Below are positions 31,501-40,497 of a stretch of DNA of 64,000 nt, piece by piece; the stretch's first letter is position 1, and every line of letters starts with the position of its first letter. The DNA comes from Pseudobacteriovorax sp. (GTDB lineage Bacteria > Bdellovibrionota_B > Oligoflexia > Oligoflexales > Oligoflexaceae). The stretch spans positions 62,001 to 126,000 of the forward strand of contig JABSRP010000021.1 of assembly GCA_013215145.1 (NCBI GenBank), written 5' to 3'. The position numbers and the translations under genes are program-made. The notes beneath the pieces were generated by a model that was not told the DNA's origin, made no database searches, and was given only the letters and a program-made list of their open reading frames with translations.

Positions 31501-33707
31501 GTTGGGCCTAGCCATTTTCTAGGTTTCGATCCATCGGCTTTTCCAACAAGACCCTGGGATTCCATTGTTTCCACAATTCTTGCTGCTCTGTTGTAGCCTA
31601 TCTTGAGAGATCTTTGTAGATACGAGGCACTAACCGCACCTTGTTTTTGAGCGATGGCCAATGCTAAATCCCACTTAGGATCATCGTCCAAGACAGATTC
31701 CTCGGAATCTTGCTGTCCGGAGGATTTTGCGAACTCTTCCTCAATCCAAGAAATTGCAGTTTCGTTATAATGAGCACCGTCATGAGATTTAATGGCGTTA
31801 ACCATATCTAAGACCTCTTTGTCTTCCAGGAATGCTCCCTGCATGCGTTGCAGTCGACTACTACCAGGCTTTAGAAAAAGCATATCGCCTTTCCCTAACA
31901 GTCTCTCTGCTCCAATACTATCTAAGATCGTTCGACTATCGCCTCTAGAGAAAACTTTAAACGAAACTCTACACGGCAGGTTTGCTTTTATGACACCTGT
32001 AATCACATCTACTGAGGGTCGTTGAGTTGCTAGGACAAGATGAATGCCGCTGGCACGAGCTTTTTGGGCTAGTCTTTGTATTGAAGATTCCACGTCTTTC
32101 GGTGCCGTTAGCATTAAATCGGCCAATTCATCAATTACGACCACTATATAAGGCAGTTTAGACTCGATTTCTTGTTCGCACATCGTTTGGAAGTTCTTTT
32201 TTTCATCTTCATTTGCGGATTCCCAGTAATCATTGAATCCAGAAATATGACGAACCTTGGCCTGCTCCATGAGTTTGTAGCGCCGATCCATTTCAAAACA
32301 AGCCCATTTTAATGCTAAAGAGGCCTTCTCGGCTTCAGTAATGACAGGCATAAGAAGGTGTGGAATCCCTTCATAAATCTTGAGCTCCAGGATCTTGGGA
32401 TCGACCAAAACCATTTTAACATCCTGGGGTTTAGCTTTTAAAATGATGCTGCATAGCAAGGAGTTTATCGCAACAGATTTTCCTGAACCTGTCTGACCAG
32501 CAACCAATAGGTGGGGCATTTTTGCCAAGTCTTCGCTGATAGGGTCACCGCTTAGATCTTTTCCCATGGCAAAAGTTAAGGGAGATGTTGCGTTGCGAAA
32601 GCTTTCTCCGGCAACTATATCTCCCAAGAATACAGTTTCTCTGCTGCGATTTGGTACCTGAACACCTAAGGCTCGTTTGCCCGAAACGGGATGGATGAAG
32701 ATGGAGTCGACTTTAAGGGCCAATGCGATGTCATCAATCAGCCCTGTCATCTTTGAAAGCTTGATTCCTGCCTCAGGCTGAAACTCATAGACGGCTACTA
32801 CTGGGCCCGGCTGGATGGCGATCACTTGGCCTTGAATATTGAACTCTAAAAAAGCTTCAGTGAGTTTCTGCGCTGTATTTTGAAATTCTCGTCGCTGTGA
32901 TTCGGTCATCTTTTCTGATATTGCGGTGGTCCTAAAAATATCTGAAGGAGGTGGCGTATATTCGCCTTCCATCTCTAAATTGGAGACTACGGGGGGAGGA
33001 CCTTTTGGTATCGCGGTTTCTATTTTTGTCTCGCGGTCAACCTCTTTGTCGGTCCACTTAACCTCGGGAATCATGTCTGCTCCAACTTTTTGTGGAGTTG
33101 GCGGTTCTTGTGTTTTTTCTCGGCGGGGGAATTTAAAATCGAAAATCGAAGTAAAGCTTTTCTTAACTATCAACAATATGCTGGATAAGTATCCGAGAAT
33201 AATAACCAGAATACAGCCAAAGTAGCCAAGCAAGTGAGTTAATTGCAGATAAGCCTCTTCGCCAATCCACCCCCCGGCTAGCACAGGGACCGAATATAGG
33301 GTGATATGATGCCAGATGCTAGAGAGGCTCATTGATACTGACATCGTTAGAGCAGTCCAACCTAAAGTCTGAGATATGCTGATTCCAAGAGTGTTTTTCT
33401 TCCAGAGTTGTTTGGTGTAGCCAAGCAAAGCGATCGGGACAGCAAAGGCGGCGATTCCGAGAGTATAGACAAGGTAACCAGCTATATAGGATCCGACAAT
33501 GCCGCCTAAATTCTCTATAGAACTGGCCGGAAACCTAAAGCTAATTGAAGATGGATCTTTTGGGGAGTAGGAAAACAATGAGACAAAAAGGAAAATAGAT
33601 GTGGCTGCAACGATGCAAGACAAAAATTCTGCTATGTATCGGTGTTTTCCTAGTTGTGGGGTTGCTTTTTTAAGGACGAAAAATAGCTTATGGTAAAAGG
33701 GTAACAA
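31497..33707 (-). CDS. ftsK: DNA translocase FtsK (short form)
   Basis: Septum-located motor that pumps chromosome DNA and activates dif recombination. The 736-residue product has four N-terminal membrane helices (about 25-185), a linker with Pro/Glu-rich stretch, and the motor domain with Walker A GQTGSGKS (K410) and Walker B IVVVIDELADL. The C-terminal gamma winged helix (KQGAVSASYLQRSLKIGYNRAARIVETMESQGLVG) is intact. The linker is short compared with E. coli FtsK. The start at 33707 is a TTG; it overlaps the end of the upstream broken gene by 20 bases. Confidence 0.95.
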   Translation of the reverse strand: MLPFYHKLFFVLKKATPQLGKHRYIAEFLSCIVAATSIFLFVSLFSYSPKDPSSISFRFPASSIENLGGIVGSYIAGYLVYTLGIAAFAVPIALLGYTKQLWKKNTLGISISQTLGWTALTMSVSMSLSSIWHHITLYSVPVLAGGWIGEEAYLQLTHLLGYFGCILVIILGYLSSILLIVKKSFTSIFDFKFPRREKTQEPPTPQKVGADMIPEVKWTDKEVDRETKIETAIPKGPPPVVSNLEMEGEYTPPPSDIFRTTAISEKMTESQRREFQNTAQKLTEAFLEFNIQGQVIAIQPGPVVAVYEFQPEAGIKLSKMTGLIDDIALALKVDSIFIHPVSGKRALGVQVPNRSRETVFLGDIVAGESFRNATSPLTFAMGKDLSGDPISEDLAKMPHLLVAGQTGSGKSVAINSLLCSIILKAKPQDVKMVLVDPKILELKIYEGIPHLLMPVITEAEKASLALKWACFEMDRRYKLMEQAKVRHISGFNDYWESANEDEKKNFQTMCEQEIESKLPYIVVVIDELADLMLTAPKDVESSIQRLAQKARASGIHLVLATQRPSVDVITGVIKANLPCRVSFKVFSRGDSRTILDSIGAERLLGKGDMLFLKPGSSRLQRMQGAFLEDKEVLDMVNAIKSHDGAHYNETAISWIEEEFAKSSGQQDSEESVLDDDPKWDLALAIAQKQGAVSASYLQRSLKIGYNRAARIVETMESQGLVGKADGSKPRKWLGPT

Positions 33708-34313
33708 GTCTATCTCCCAAAAACGGTTTTCCTACATAATACCATTTTTGGTAGCGCGAAAGAGCTGAGGCTAGTTTAAGCTTTTTCGGTGCTCTGCTGT
33801 GAACGAGTCCAAAATAGTCAGATATACCCTGAATAGCTCTCTTTGTGTTCGAGAATCCTGACTCGAAATGTGATTCTGCAATTCTAGAATTGTTGAGCAG
33901 GTCCAAAACTTCGATGCTGCCTCTTCAACTTTGTTTAGGAAAGCCCCTTTTCCGCTTTGGCTTAACGTGAGACGGCTTGCCGCGGTTCGTCCGGGATTGT
34001 TTTTGAAGAGAATATGGTTTCCACGAATCCCTTCATGATATATCACCTGCCAAAGTGGATTCAGAAACTTGGTGTTTTGGTAGTCTTTCACCAAGGCATT
34101 TTCGTAGGTTTTATCGGGCTTACGCATGTATTCAACTCCGCATGAGGTCAGTGTCCACAAATGAGACAATGCAACCCGTGGCCCGATATTAAGTGCTGAA
34201 TAATACTGATAATTATGATTCTTTGATCTGTCTAGACATTTGACAATAGAGCAATTTGAGGGCGTTTTGTTATAGCAAGGGTCTAAGGTGTTTGGGAAAG
34301 ATCGGCTCCACAT
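33688..34313 (-). pseudogene. Hypothetical gene interrupted by a frameshift (or sequence error)
   Basis: Two overlapping frames together look like one protein of about 200 residues. The first frame (upstream part) reads sensibly up to FLNKVEEAASKF, then loses protein character; the second frame picks up with LDLLNNSRIAESHFESGFSN and ends at 33688, overlapping ftsK. Adding one base to the run of four T (minus strand; AAAA at 33905-33908) would join them as EEAASKFLDLLNN. The start is uncertain (ATG at 34313 or 34355, both inside the preceding gene). Family not recognised; the HEGIRGNH and YQKWYYVGKPFLGD segments could aid a search. Confidence 0.5.
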
Positions 34314-35283
34314 ACGGAGCAAGGCTGGAAAACTGCTCCGCATACTCTTTAGCATAAGGTCCGAATAGATAAAGATAATTGGGCGCTACCTGTTGAACGT
34401 AGTCCTTTAACTCGATTCCGTAGGAATGAGAGGGAAGATAAAATATGTTTAGGCGGTCTCCCCAGCGATGAATCAGGTCATTGTAATCGTTTGGATGACT
34501 TGCAACGGCCAATACACGACTCTCAAGAGATGGGTTTTTACCTAAGAACTTTTTCATTTTAGCAAGCGGTAAGATGGACACGCCTTGATTGAGTTGAGTT
34601 GGATGTTTGCGCGATGTGACGTCGATTCCGTAGCTACCATATATGTCACTGATTTTTTTTATCGTAGTATCGACCTTTGGTACCATGCCCGATTGATTTA
34701 GTATGGCAATCACTTCTTGGGCCGTTGGGTTGACTTCGCAAAAAACGAAAAGCTTTTCGCTAGAAAGGGACTCTAGTTTCTCTTTCAAAGAAGTGACGAG
34801 TTTCTTTCTTTGTCCGACTGGTAGTCCCGCTTTGTAGGGAGCGTTGGCCCCCAATATCAAATGATCGCTTTTGCGAACCTGAAGTTGACGGGAAACATCC
34901 ATCCGATCAACTTGAATCTCTGATGCGTAAGAGATTTTTTGACTGTCTGACTCGATGTAGAGGGTGCTACCTTCAAGCCCTACGCCACTTGGCAGTAACT
35001 CAAGGTGTAGCCTTCCAATGGAAAACTTCTGGTTGAACCGACAGAGTAACCCCTTAGCCTTTCGGTTGAGAGCATTCAAAATTTTTAGAGTTTCTTCGGA
35101 GGCTAGGATTTGGGTCGGAAGCGACCTGATTTCAAGGTGAGGCGCTGATAGGAAGGATAAATCCTTAGTCGTGTTTGAATCCAACCATAATATCGAACCA
35201 CCCAAGTGGATCCCATCTTCAGTGGATGTCAAATTAATTGCTTTCGGTTGACTTAACATAGTTCGGCGCCAAATATCCGTCAA
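34270..35283 (-). CDS. Hypothetical protein, possible degenerate metallo-beta-lactamase fold
   Basis: A 337-residue protein starting with TTG at 35283 (or ATG at 35259). The N-terminal part (GGSILWLDSNTTKDLSFLSAPH; LELLPSGVGLEGSTLYIESDSQKISYASEIQVD) resembles beta-CASP/metallo-beta-lactamase proteins such as the DNA-ligase-associated exonuclease group, but the HxHxDH zinc motif is missing. The C-terminal part has RKKLVTSLKEKLESLSSEKLFVFCEVNPTAQEVIAIL and ends PHSYGIELKDYVQQVAPNYLYLFGPY. The fold call is tentative. A good sigma-70 promoter lies just upstream; the next gene overlaps its end. Confidence 0.5.
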   Translation of the reverse strand: MTDIWRRTMLSQPKAINLTSTEDGIHLGGSILWLDSNTTKDLSFLSAPHLEIRSLPTQILASEETLKILNALNRKAKGLLCRFNQKFSIGRLHLELLPSGVGLEGSTLYIESDSQKISYASEIQVDRMDVSRQLQVRKSDHLILGANAPYKAGLPVGQRKKLVTSLKEKLESLSSEKLFVFCEVNPTAQEVIAILNQSGMVPKVDTTIKKISDIYGSYGIDVTSRKHPTQLNQGVSILPLAKMKKFLGKNPSLESRVLAVASHPNDYNDLIHRWGDRLNIFYLPSHSYGIELKDYVQQVAPNYLYLFGPYAKEYAEQFSSLAPYVEPIFPKHLRPLL

Positions 35284-35305
35284 AAAGATCGTTCTTGACT
35301 CCTAC

Positions 35306-35335
35306 CTTATAAGCTAGGCTTCAACCTAAGGTCAA
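35306..35335 (-). promoter_or_regulatory. Sigma-70 promoter upstream of the 34270-35283 gene
   Basis: On the minus strand, TTGACC (35335-35330) and TATAAG (35311-35306) with an 18-bp spacer. The predicted start site is near 35299, giving a short leader to the TTG at 35283 or the ATG at 35259. It could also serve the downstream frameshifted gene and ftsK. Confidence 0.6.
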
Positions 35336-35413
35336 GGCATGACTTACAGAAGCAACCGAACTTAACCATTCCTAAAGAATTTTAGTTTTTGGGCGTTAAC
35401 AAATGCAAATCTG

Positions 35414-35602
35414 TTAGTAGCCCAATGCTGAAATCCTTTCCGGGTTTTGGTATTTCACGAAGAATGTGAACCGCCAATAAAATTTGTCAAATGGTGTTAC
35501 TCCCTCGATTGAGCCGTTATTTACCAGTTTGTAAAGGGCTACGTAGCTCAAGTAGGATTCGAGGATAACGTTAAAATTTTCTCTCTGGGTATCAAAACTC
35601 AT
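35414..35602 (-). CDS. Small protein of unknown function (62 aa)
   Basis: An ATG with the perfect ribosome-binding site AGGAGGAG five bases upstream opens a 62-residue frame (MSFDTQRENFNVILESYLSYVALY...). It is aromatic-rich (YWRFTFFVKYQ) with no clear membrane helix, cysteine motif or signal peptide. Same strand as the downstream genes, but 130 bp and a promoter separate it from them. Its support is the ribosome-binding site and protein-like composition. Confidence 0.6.
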   Translation of the reverse strand: MSFDTQRENFNVILESYLSYVALYKLVNNGSIEGVTPFDKFYWRFTFFVKYQNPERISALGY

Positions 35603-35703
35603 GGCACTCCTCCTATCCGTTTGTCGGACATAGGTGCTGAAGGCTTAAGTTTTCCAGAAAAAACAGGTCATCGTGGTATACTTAGGGCCTGGAGGGATGT
35701 GCT

Positions 35704-36411
35704 TTGCTCGATGTGATTATTTTTGTCATATGTGCGATTTTCTTAGGATCAGCATGGTATTTTTTTGTTTCTGGAAAAAAAACGATGAGTCTCATTTGCT
35801 ACAGGCGGTTGTACTCCCAAAGTGTGGCGCGAGCAGACCGATTGGTATTGCGATTGAATCACTTGAACAATCTAGTCCCTTACATCAAGCGAGATGAAAC
35901 ACTGACAAGCTATCAAAATGCAATAGACCTGATGGAAACCTTTCTTACAGCTGTGAATCGACTGCCTCCGCTCTCCGCAAGAGAAGAAATCGTTCGGGCA
36001 ATGGAACCCATGCTTTTAGAGATTGAAATGAAAATAAATGGCTGCATCGATGATTTTGAAAAGGAGGTGGATGGAACTAAAGAACTGGGAACTCTTTTAA
36101 AGCCGCTTAAGGGTCCTCTATGTCCAGTTACAGGCTGCTTTTTTTGTTCCAAACCCTATTCACCACGCACCTTTCGAGAGACTACTGTGTCGTTTGATGC
36201 GGAAACTAAGACTGTATACGGTTGCGCAAGTTGTCGTGCGCTGCTGAAATCGAAAAAACAGGTGGAAGTCCTTCACTTTATGCGAAATGGAAAAAATGTT
36301 CATTGGTCCGAGCTGTCCAGCTATGACCCACGTAGCGACTACTACAAACTGGGAGCCCGAAGGAGCGTTTGGCGACGTATGCAAATATCGCTTGTGAAAG
36401 ATGAGGAATAA
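35704..36411 (+). CDS. Membrane-anchored zinc-ribbon protein of unknown function
   Basis: TTG start at 35704 with GGAGG at 35691-35695. The 235-residue product has one N-terminal membrane helix (about 2-22), a helical middle (about 40-125) and a C-terminal treble-clef or zinc-ribbon with two C-x2-C pairs (CFFCSKPYSP and CASCRALL) 31-34 residues apart. The tail is basic (GARRSVWRRMQISLVK). Family not recognised; a tethered structural or sensor protein is a guess. Located alone between ftsK-side genes and mdh. Confidence 0.65.
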   Translation: MLDVIIFVICAIFLGSAWYFFVSGKKTMSLICYRRLYSQSVARADRLVLRLNHLNNLVPYIKRDETLTSYQNAIDLMETFLTAVNRLPPLSAREEIVRAMEPMLLEIEMKINGCIDDFEKEVDGTKELGTLLKPLKGPLCPVTGCFFCSKPYSPRTFRETTVSFDAETKTVYGCASCRALLKSKKQVEVLHFMRNGKNVHWSELSSYDPRSDYYKLGARRSVWRRMQISLVKDEE

Positions 36412-36480
36412 GGTTTGCTTGCGACAGTTAAAAAGGTAAACATAGGGTCGTAACTAACCATGGCAAAGGAGTACAAATCA

Positions 36481-37467
36481 ATGAGTCAACCGATAAAAGT
36501 AGCTGTCACTGGAGCCGCAGGCCAAATTGGGTATTCCCTTTTATTTCGCATTGCTTCAGGCGAACTATTTGGGCCAGATACACCTGTACACTTGAACCTC
36601 GTTGAATTGCCTCAGGCTGTTAAAGCTGCAGAAGGAACAGCCATGGAGTTAGATGATTGTGCATTTCCGACTCTAGCAGGGGTAGATATTTTTGACAGTC
36701 CAGAAACGGGATTTGATGGCGTAAATTGGGCCCTACTTGTCGGCTCGAAGCCCCGTGGACCTGGAATGGAAAGAAACGATCTCATCAAGGAAAACGGGCC
36801 TATTTTCGTCGCGCAGGGCAAAGCTCTGGCCAAAGGGGCTTCGGATGTTCGTTGTGTCGTAGTTGGAAACCCATGCAATACCAATGCACTTATCGCACAA
36901 CACAATTGTCGCGAAGTTCCAGCGACCCGTTTTTCAGCCATGACCATGCTGGACGAAAATAGAGCAAAGGCTCAACTAGCCAAAAAAGCAGGGGTTGGTG
37001 TCGGAAGTGTGTCTCACTTGCCGATTTTTGGAAACCACTCTTCAACTATGGTGCCAAATTTTGAGGTGGCAAACATTTCAGGAAAGCCTCTACTAGACAG
37101 TATTTCCGATCGAAACTACCTGGAAGGTGAATTTTTCACGACTGTTCAAAAACGCGGCGCTGCAATTATCGCGGCTCGTGGCAAATCTTCGGCAGCCTCT
37201 GCTGCCTCTGCTTGTATCGATCACGTCAAGGCATTCTATAACAAAACGCCTGAGGGACAGTACTTCTCAGCAGCCGTGCCAAGTGATGGTAGCTGCTACG
37301 ATGTCCCAAGCGGTTTGATGTTTTCTTTCCCGATTTCGTCCAACGGCGACGGTACTTATGAAATTGTTAAGGATCTTGAGATATCCGAGTACATGAAAGG
37401 GAAGATTGCGGGTACTCGTGATGAGCTACTTGCCGAACGGGATGTTGTTAAGGATCTACTGGGTTAG
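36481..37467 (+). CDS. mdh: Malate dehydrogenase
   Basis: NAD-dependent oxidation of malate to oxaloacetate in the TCA cycle. The ATG at 36481 has AAGGAG ten bases upstream and gives 328 residues (an upstream in-frame ATG at 36460 overlaps that ribosome-binding site). NAD-binding [19 protein letters not shown], substrate arginine in [12 protein letters not shown] and catalytic histidine in [13 protein letters not shown] are present. The cytosolic-like (type 2) sequence [13 protein letters not shown] is found in many bacteria. Isolated single gene with a hairpin downstream. Confidence 0.95.
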   Translation: MSQPIKVAVTGAAGQIGYSLLFRIASGELFGPDTPVHLNLVELPQAVKAAEGTAMELDDCAFPTLAGVDIFDSPETGFDGVNWALLVGSKPRGPGMERNDLIKENGPIFVAQGKALAKGASDVRCVVVGNPCNTNALIAQHNCREVPATRFSAMTMLDENRAKAQLAKKAGVGVGSVSHLPIFGNHSSTMVPNFEVANISGKPLLDSISDRNYLEGEFFTTVQKRGAAIIAARGKSSAASAASACIDHVKAFYNKTPEGQYFSAAVPSDGSCYDVPSGLMFSFPISSNGDGTYEIVKDLEISEYMKGKIAGTRDELLAERDVVKDLLG

Positions 37468-37491
37468 TAAAATAACCTAGGACAAATTATA

Positions 37492-37512
37492 GGCAGAGGA
37501 TCGATCTCTGCC
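37492..37512 (+). terminator. Hairpin after mdh (operator, attenuator or weak terminator)
   Basis: GGCAGAG and CTCTGCC, 7-bp perfect arms with a 7-base loop, 25 bp after the mdh stop and 24 bp before the next ATG. No T-run follows, so a role in the leader of the downstream lipoprotein gene is as likely as termination. Confidence 0.4.
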
Positions 37513-37535
37513 CGAATCCATTCTAGGAGGTTTCC

Positions 37536-38114
37536 ATGGGTTTAGGCCGCATAACCTTGCTTGTTCTTTTGTGTTTTCTCACTAGTTCTTGCTCCACTGA
37601 TATTTTTCGAAAGTATTCAAAAACGAGCAGTCGACCAGGAGGGAATTCAGCGAAATTTTCCCAGTCTAAGCAAGGCAAGCAGAAACCCACCGCCGCGATT
37701 GTAGCTTTAGACGGGAATACTTATCGTTTCCATCAGCCTTTTCCGAGTGTTTGGAACTCAATGTTGGATATCCTACTCGAAAACTATAACCTCAATATAG
37801 TGGATCGCAGGTCAGGTATCATAACCACAGAGTGGGATTCGTTTTATATCGGCGATACAGTGTATCGGAACAAATTGTCAGTGAGGCTCAAAAAAGTGGC
37901 TTTTAATATGGTAGACATCACTCTTCACAATAGCGTTGAAGCATTGAAGTCTCTCGATAAGAACGGCCTAAGCACAGCATGGCTACCCGCTGAGGGCGGT
38001 CATGAGGAGAAGGTTCGGATCCTTCAAAACATGGCGATTAGTTTAAACCTACCCAAGCCAGTGATTCCCAACGAGCAAATCGCCCGTAATCCGCGCCGCA
38101 AAATGGTGCGCTAA
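37536..38114 (+). CDS. Lipoprotein, DUF3576-like
   Basis: 192 residues, with an AGGAGG ribosome-binding site, a lipoprotein signal MGLGRITLLVLLCFLTSSC (lipobox TSSC) and a basic low-complexity linker to about residue 50. The globular domain YRFHQPFPSVWNSMLDILLENYNLNIVDRRSGIITTEWDSFYI...RNKLSVRLKKV resembles DUF3576/BamC-like periplasmic domains. Function unknown; the envelope location is inferred from the signal. Confidence 0.75.
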   Translation: MGLGRITLLVLLCFLTSSCSTDIFRKYSKTSSRPGGNSAKFSQSKQGKQKPTAAIVALDGNTYRFHQPFPSVWNSMLDILLENYNLNIVDRRSGIITTEWDSFYIGDTVYRNKLSVRLKKVAFNMVDITLHNSVEALKSLDKNGLSTAWLPAEGGHEEKVRILQNMAISLNLPKPVIPNEQIARNPRRKMVR

Positions 38115-38149
38115 ACCTTACTCAATCTTAAAACTTCTTCATTTGACAT

Positions 38150-38177
38150 TTGACAGAATGGGATACGGATTTATATT
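38150..38177 (+). promoter_or_regulatory. Promoter of htpX
   Basis: TTGACA at 38150-38155 and TATATT at 38172-38177 with a 16-bp spacer, close to consensus sigma-70; a second TTGACA lies at 38143-38148. Predicted start near 38184, about 39 bases before the ATG. Confidence 0.65.
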
Positions 38178-38222
38178 TGATAGGTCATTTTGTCGTTCTT
38201 TAGACAACAAGGAGTTCTGACA

Positions 38223-39134
38223 ATGTTTAAGAGGTTTGCAGTATTTGCGGCGGTAAATATTGCCATTATCGTAACGATTTCAATTGTTTCTAGTATTATA
38301 TTCCGAGCCTTGGGGATTGATCCTTATTACATGAGCGGCGGGACGTTAAACTATGAATCTCTCATGGTTTTCTGCTTTATTTGGGGTATGGGAGGAGCCT
38401 TCATTTCCCTCTTGTTGTCCAAAAAGCTCGTAAAGTGGACCATGGGCGTCAAAATCATCGACCCCAATACTGGCGGTCAATACGGAGATTTGGTCCGGAC
38501 GGTTCATCACCTCGCTAAGTCGGCGGGTCTTTCGAAGATGCCGGAAGTCGGCATTTATCCAGGTCAAGAGTTAAACGCCTTTGCCACGGGACCTAGCCGA
38601 AATAATTCCCTAGTAGCTGTATCAGAAGGCTTGTTGCAGCACATGACCCGCGATGAGGTAGAGGGGGTTTTAGGACACGAGGTGGCCCATATTGCCAATG
38701 GCGATATGGTGACAATGACGTTAATCCAAGGTGTGGTGAATGCGTTTGTGATGTTCTTTGCTCGAATCGTAGCGTTTGCTATCAGCCAAGCACTTCGTGG
38801 CGATGATGAAGAGGGCCAAGGGCTTGGATGGTTTGCTCATATGGCGGTGGTCATTCTTTTTGAAATCCTATTTGGAATCCTCGGCTCTATGATCGTAGCT
38901 TGGTTCTCAAGGCAAAGAGAGTTTAGAGCTGATGCAGGCGGAGCTCGGTTGGCTGGGCGCAGTAAAATGGAAGCCGCTCTCCAGAAATTACGGCAAGGCA
39001 TTGAACTCAATAGCGAAGCTAGCCCTTCGGTAGCGTCACTTAAAATATCGTCTAAGAAGTCGAAATTCCTATCTTTGCTAAGCACCCATCCGCCTCTAGA
39101 GGTTCGGATTCAAAAGCTAAGAACCATGTCTTAA
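38223..39134 (+). CDS. htpX: Membrane metalloprotease HtpX
   Basis: M48 zinc protease that degrades damaged inner-membrane proteins. The ATG at 38223 has AAGGAG upstream and gives 303 residues. Two N-terminal membrane helices, the zinc motif H152-E153-V-A-H156 in GVLGHEVAHIANGDM, and further helices at about 180-240 fit the family. An in-frame upstream ATG at 38190 is less likely. A terminator follows. Confidence 0.94.
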   Translation: MFKRFAVFAAVNIAIIVTISIVSSIIFRALGIDPYYMSGGTLNYESLMVFCFIWGMGGAFISLLLSKKLVKWTMGVKIIDPNTGGQYGDLVRTVHHLAKSAGLSKMPEVGIYPGQELNAFATGPSRNNSLVAVSEGLLQHMTRDEVEGVLGHEVAHIANGDMVTMTLIQGVVNAFVMFFARIVAFAISQALRGDDEEGQGLGWFAHMAVVILFEILFGILGSMIVAWFSRQREFRADAGGARLAGRSKMEAALQKLRQGIELNSEASPSVASLKISSKKSKFLSLLSTHPPLEVRIQKLRTMS

Positions 39135-39154
39135 CGATACTACATTGCAATAAT

Positions 39155-39179
39155 GGCCCTATGTCCTTAGGGCCTTTTT
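39155..39179 (+). terminator. Intrinsic terminator after htpX
   Basis: GGCCCT and AGGGCC form a 6-bp GC-rich stem with an 8-base loop followed by TTTTT. Confidence 0.8.
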
Positions 39180-39269
39180 ATTTTTCACTCTGACCAAAAA
39201 AAGATTGCATCCATCGATCTCGGTGATATAACCATTGGCCTACCCTTTTTACGAATGTTAAAGGGTTCC

Positions 39270-39357
39270 GGAGGGATGGCCGAGCGGTCGAAGGCGGCGG
39301 TCTTGAAAACCGTTGTGGGGAAACTCACCGAGGGTTCGAATCCCTCTCCCTCCGCCA
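39270..39357 (+). tRNA. tRNA-Ser (UGA)
   Basis: Full cloverleaf: GGAGGGA/TCCCTCC acceptor stem, anticodon loop CTTGAAA with anticodon TGA, long variable arm typical of serine, T-arm GGTTCGAATCC and encoded CCA (39355-39357). Confidence 0.97.
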
Positions 39358-39370
39358 ATTTGTGTTCCAA

Positions 39371-39460
39371 GGAGAGATGGCAGAGTGGCCTAATGCACTT
39401 CCTTGCTAAGGAAGAGACTGGGTAACTGGTCCGGGGGTTCGAATCCCCCTCTCTCCGCCA
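39371..39460 (+). tRNA. tRNA-Ser (GCU)
   Basis: GGAGAGA/TCTCTCC acceptor stem, anticodon loop with GCT in CCTTGCTAAGG, long variable arm, T-arm GGTTCGAATCC and encoded CCA. Thirteen bases after the previous tRNA-Ser; probably co-transcribed. Confidence 0.97.
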
Positions 39461-39518
39461 CAAGAAATCCTGAGCAGAGCGAAGGATCTCGGTATCTTAC
39501 CTACATCTAAAACCACAT

Positions 39519-39818
39519 TTATAAATTTTGAAGATCCTGCTTATTAAAATCTGAGGTATCTGGAAAGCTATAACTACAGGTAAAGTTCGGATCTGTGCTT
39601 GAATGACTCGTACTTGTTCCTTCGTCCCAAGATAGGCTCACGGAAATGCTGTCTTCTAAAACTCGTACAGAATAGTCTCCAAAACTTATTTTCTCAATGT
39701 TGGTTTGATCAGGTAATCGAAACGTCGCTGCGATGTTATGTGAAGTCTTACTGCCAGTTGGTTGGGAACAATTAGTATTGACCAATAAAAAAAACCCAAA
39801 GAGAAAGAAAATTCTCAT
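39519..39818 (-). CDS. Small lipoprotein of unknown function
   Basis: ATG at 39818 with AAAGGAG upstream opens a 99-residue product: lipoprotein signal MRIFFLFGFFLLVNTNC (lipobox VNTNC) and a Ser/Thr-rich beta-type mature part. It is encoded opposite to the tRNA genes. Function unknown. Confidence 0.65.
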   Translation of the reverse strand: MRIFFLFGFFLLVNTNCSQPTGSKTSHNIAATFRLPDQTNIEKISFGDYSVRVLEDSISVSLSWDEGTSTSHSSTDPNFTCSYSFPDTSDFNKQDLQNL

Positions 39819-40306
39819 AGGTGCTCCTTTGTCTTTTAAACATCTTATCACTGGATTGGGCAAATTAGTCTACTTCCATTGTTGTCTTTATGTGATCAAC
39901 AAATGAACAAAATCTGTTTATAGGTTGGCTATTGCTGCAGCGAAGAAAGAAAAGTGTGAGTGATCGAACCGCGAGTGATGAGCCTCTTTGTGCCTAAAAA
40001 GGTCACCGTCTGTGTCGATGCTTGTACTCTCCTCCTTAATAGCGACTCTATGTATTTGCCTATTTTTTGATCAGTAGTGTCGAAGAGATAATTTCTAATT
40101 CGGTCCTGGGAACCTCTCCAATGTGCTTCGTTAATCTGATGAAAAAATAGGCATCATGAGCTAGGTAAGTTCCATGGGTCTGAAGGGAAATCTCGGATGT
40201 CGTTGTGAGAAAAGAGTCGTGTCGAGAGCCTAGTTAAACTGTGCAAAAAATAATCATCTAAGCAACGCCTTCGATAGTCAGGCAGCTTGCTTTTGAGGTA
40301 TTGAGC

Positions 40307-40337
40307 TTATCCACAAGTTATCCACAAGTTATCCACA
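40307..40337 (+). promoter_or_regulatory. Three tandem perfect DnaA boxes with 11-bp period
   Basis: TTATCCACA occurs at 40307-40315, 40318-40326 and 40329-40337, all in one orientation and with AG linkers of two bases, so each box is about one DNA turn from the next. Such helically phased arrays favour cooperative DnaA assembly. About 33.7 kb from oriC. Function (titration, DnaA regulation or secondary element) is inferred. Confidence 0.85.
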
Positions 40338-40479
40338 TTGTGGGACCTTCCTAAGTTTGTGGCGTTGACCGGCTATTCTCGGGGTCTTTTCGTATTCATT
40401 TGTTAAGACGTGTTGCTTAAAAAATATACAGAAGGCGTGTTGGGTACGTATTAAAACGGTGCTGGTTCTAAAACTGGTT

Positions 40480-40497
40480 TTCATTCGCTCGAATGAA
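40480..40497. repeat. Perfect 8-bp inverted repeat
   Basis: TTCATTCG and CGAATGAA with a 2-base loop, about 30 bp downstream of the 40526 gene stop (minus strand). Operator or terminator stem; no T-run on either side. Confidence 0.35.

Noticed and set aside
39185..39463. Minus-strand reading frame of 92 codons across the tRNA-Ser genes
   Set aside because: It is the reverse complement of two tRNAs; the EGDSNPR-type string is a well-known artefact of tRNA antisense translation.
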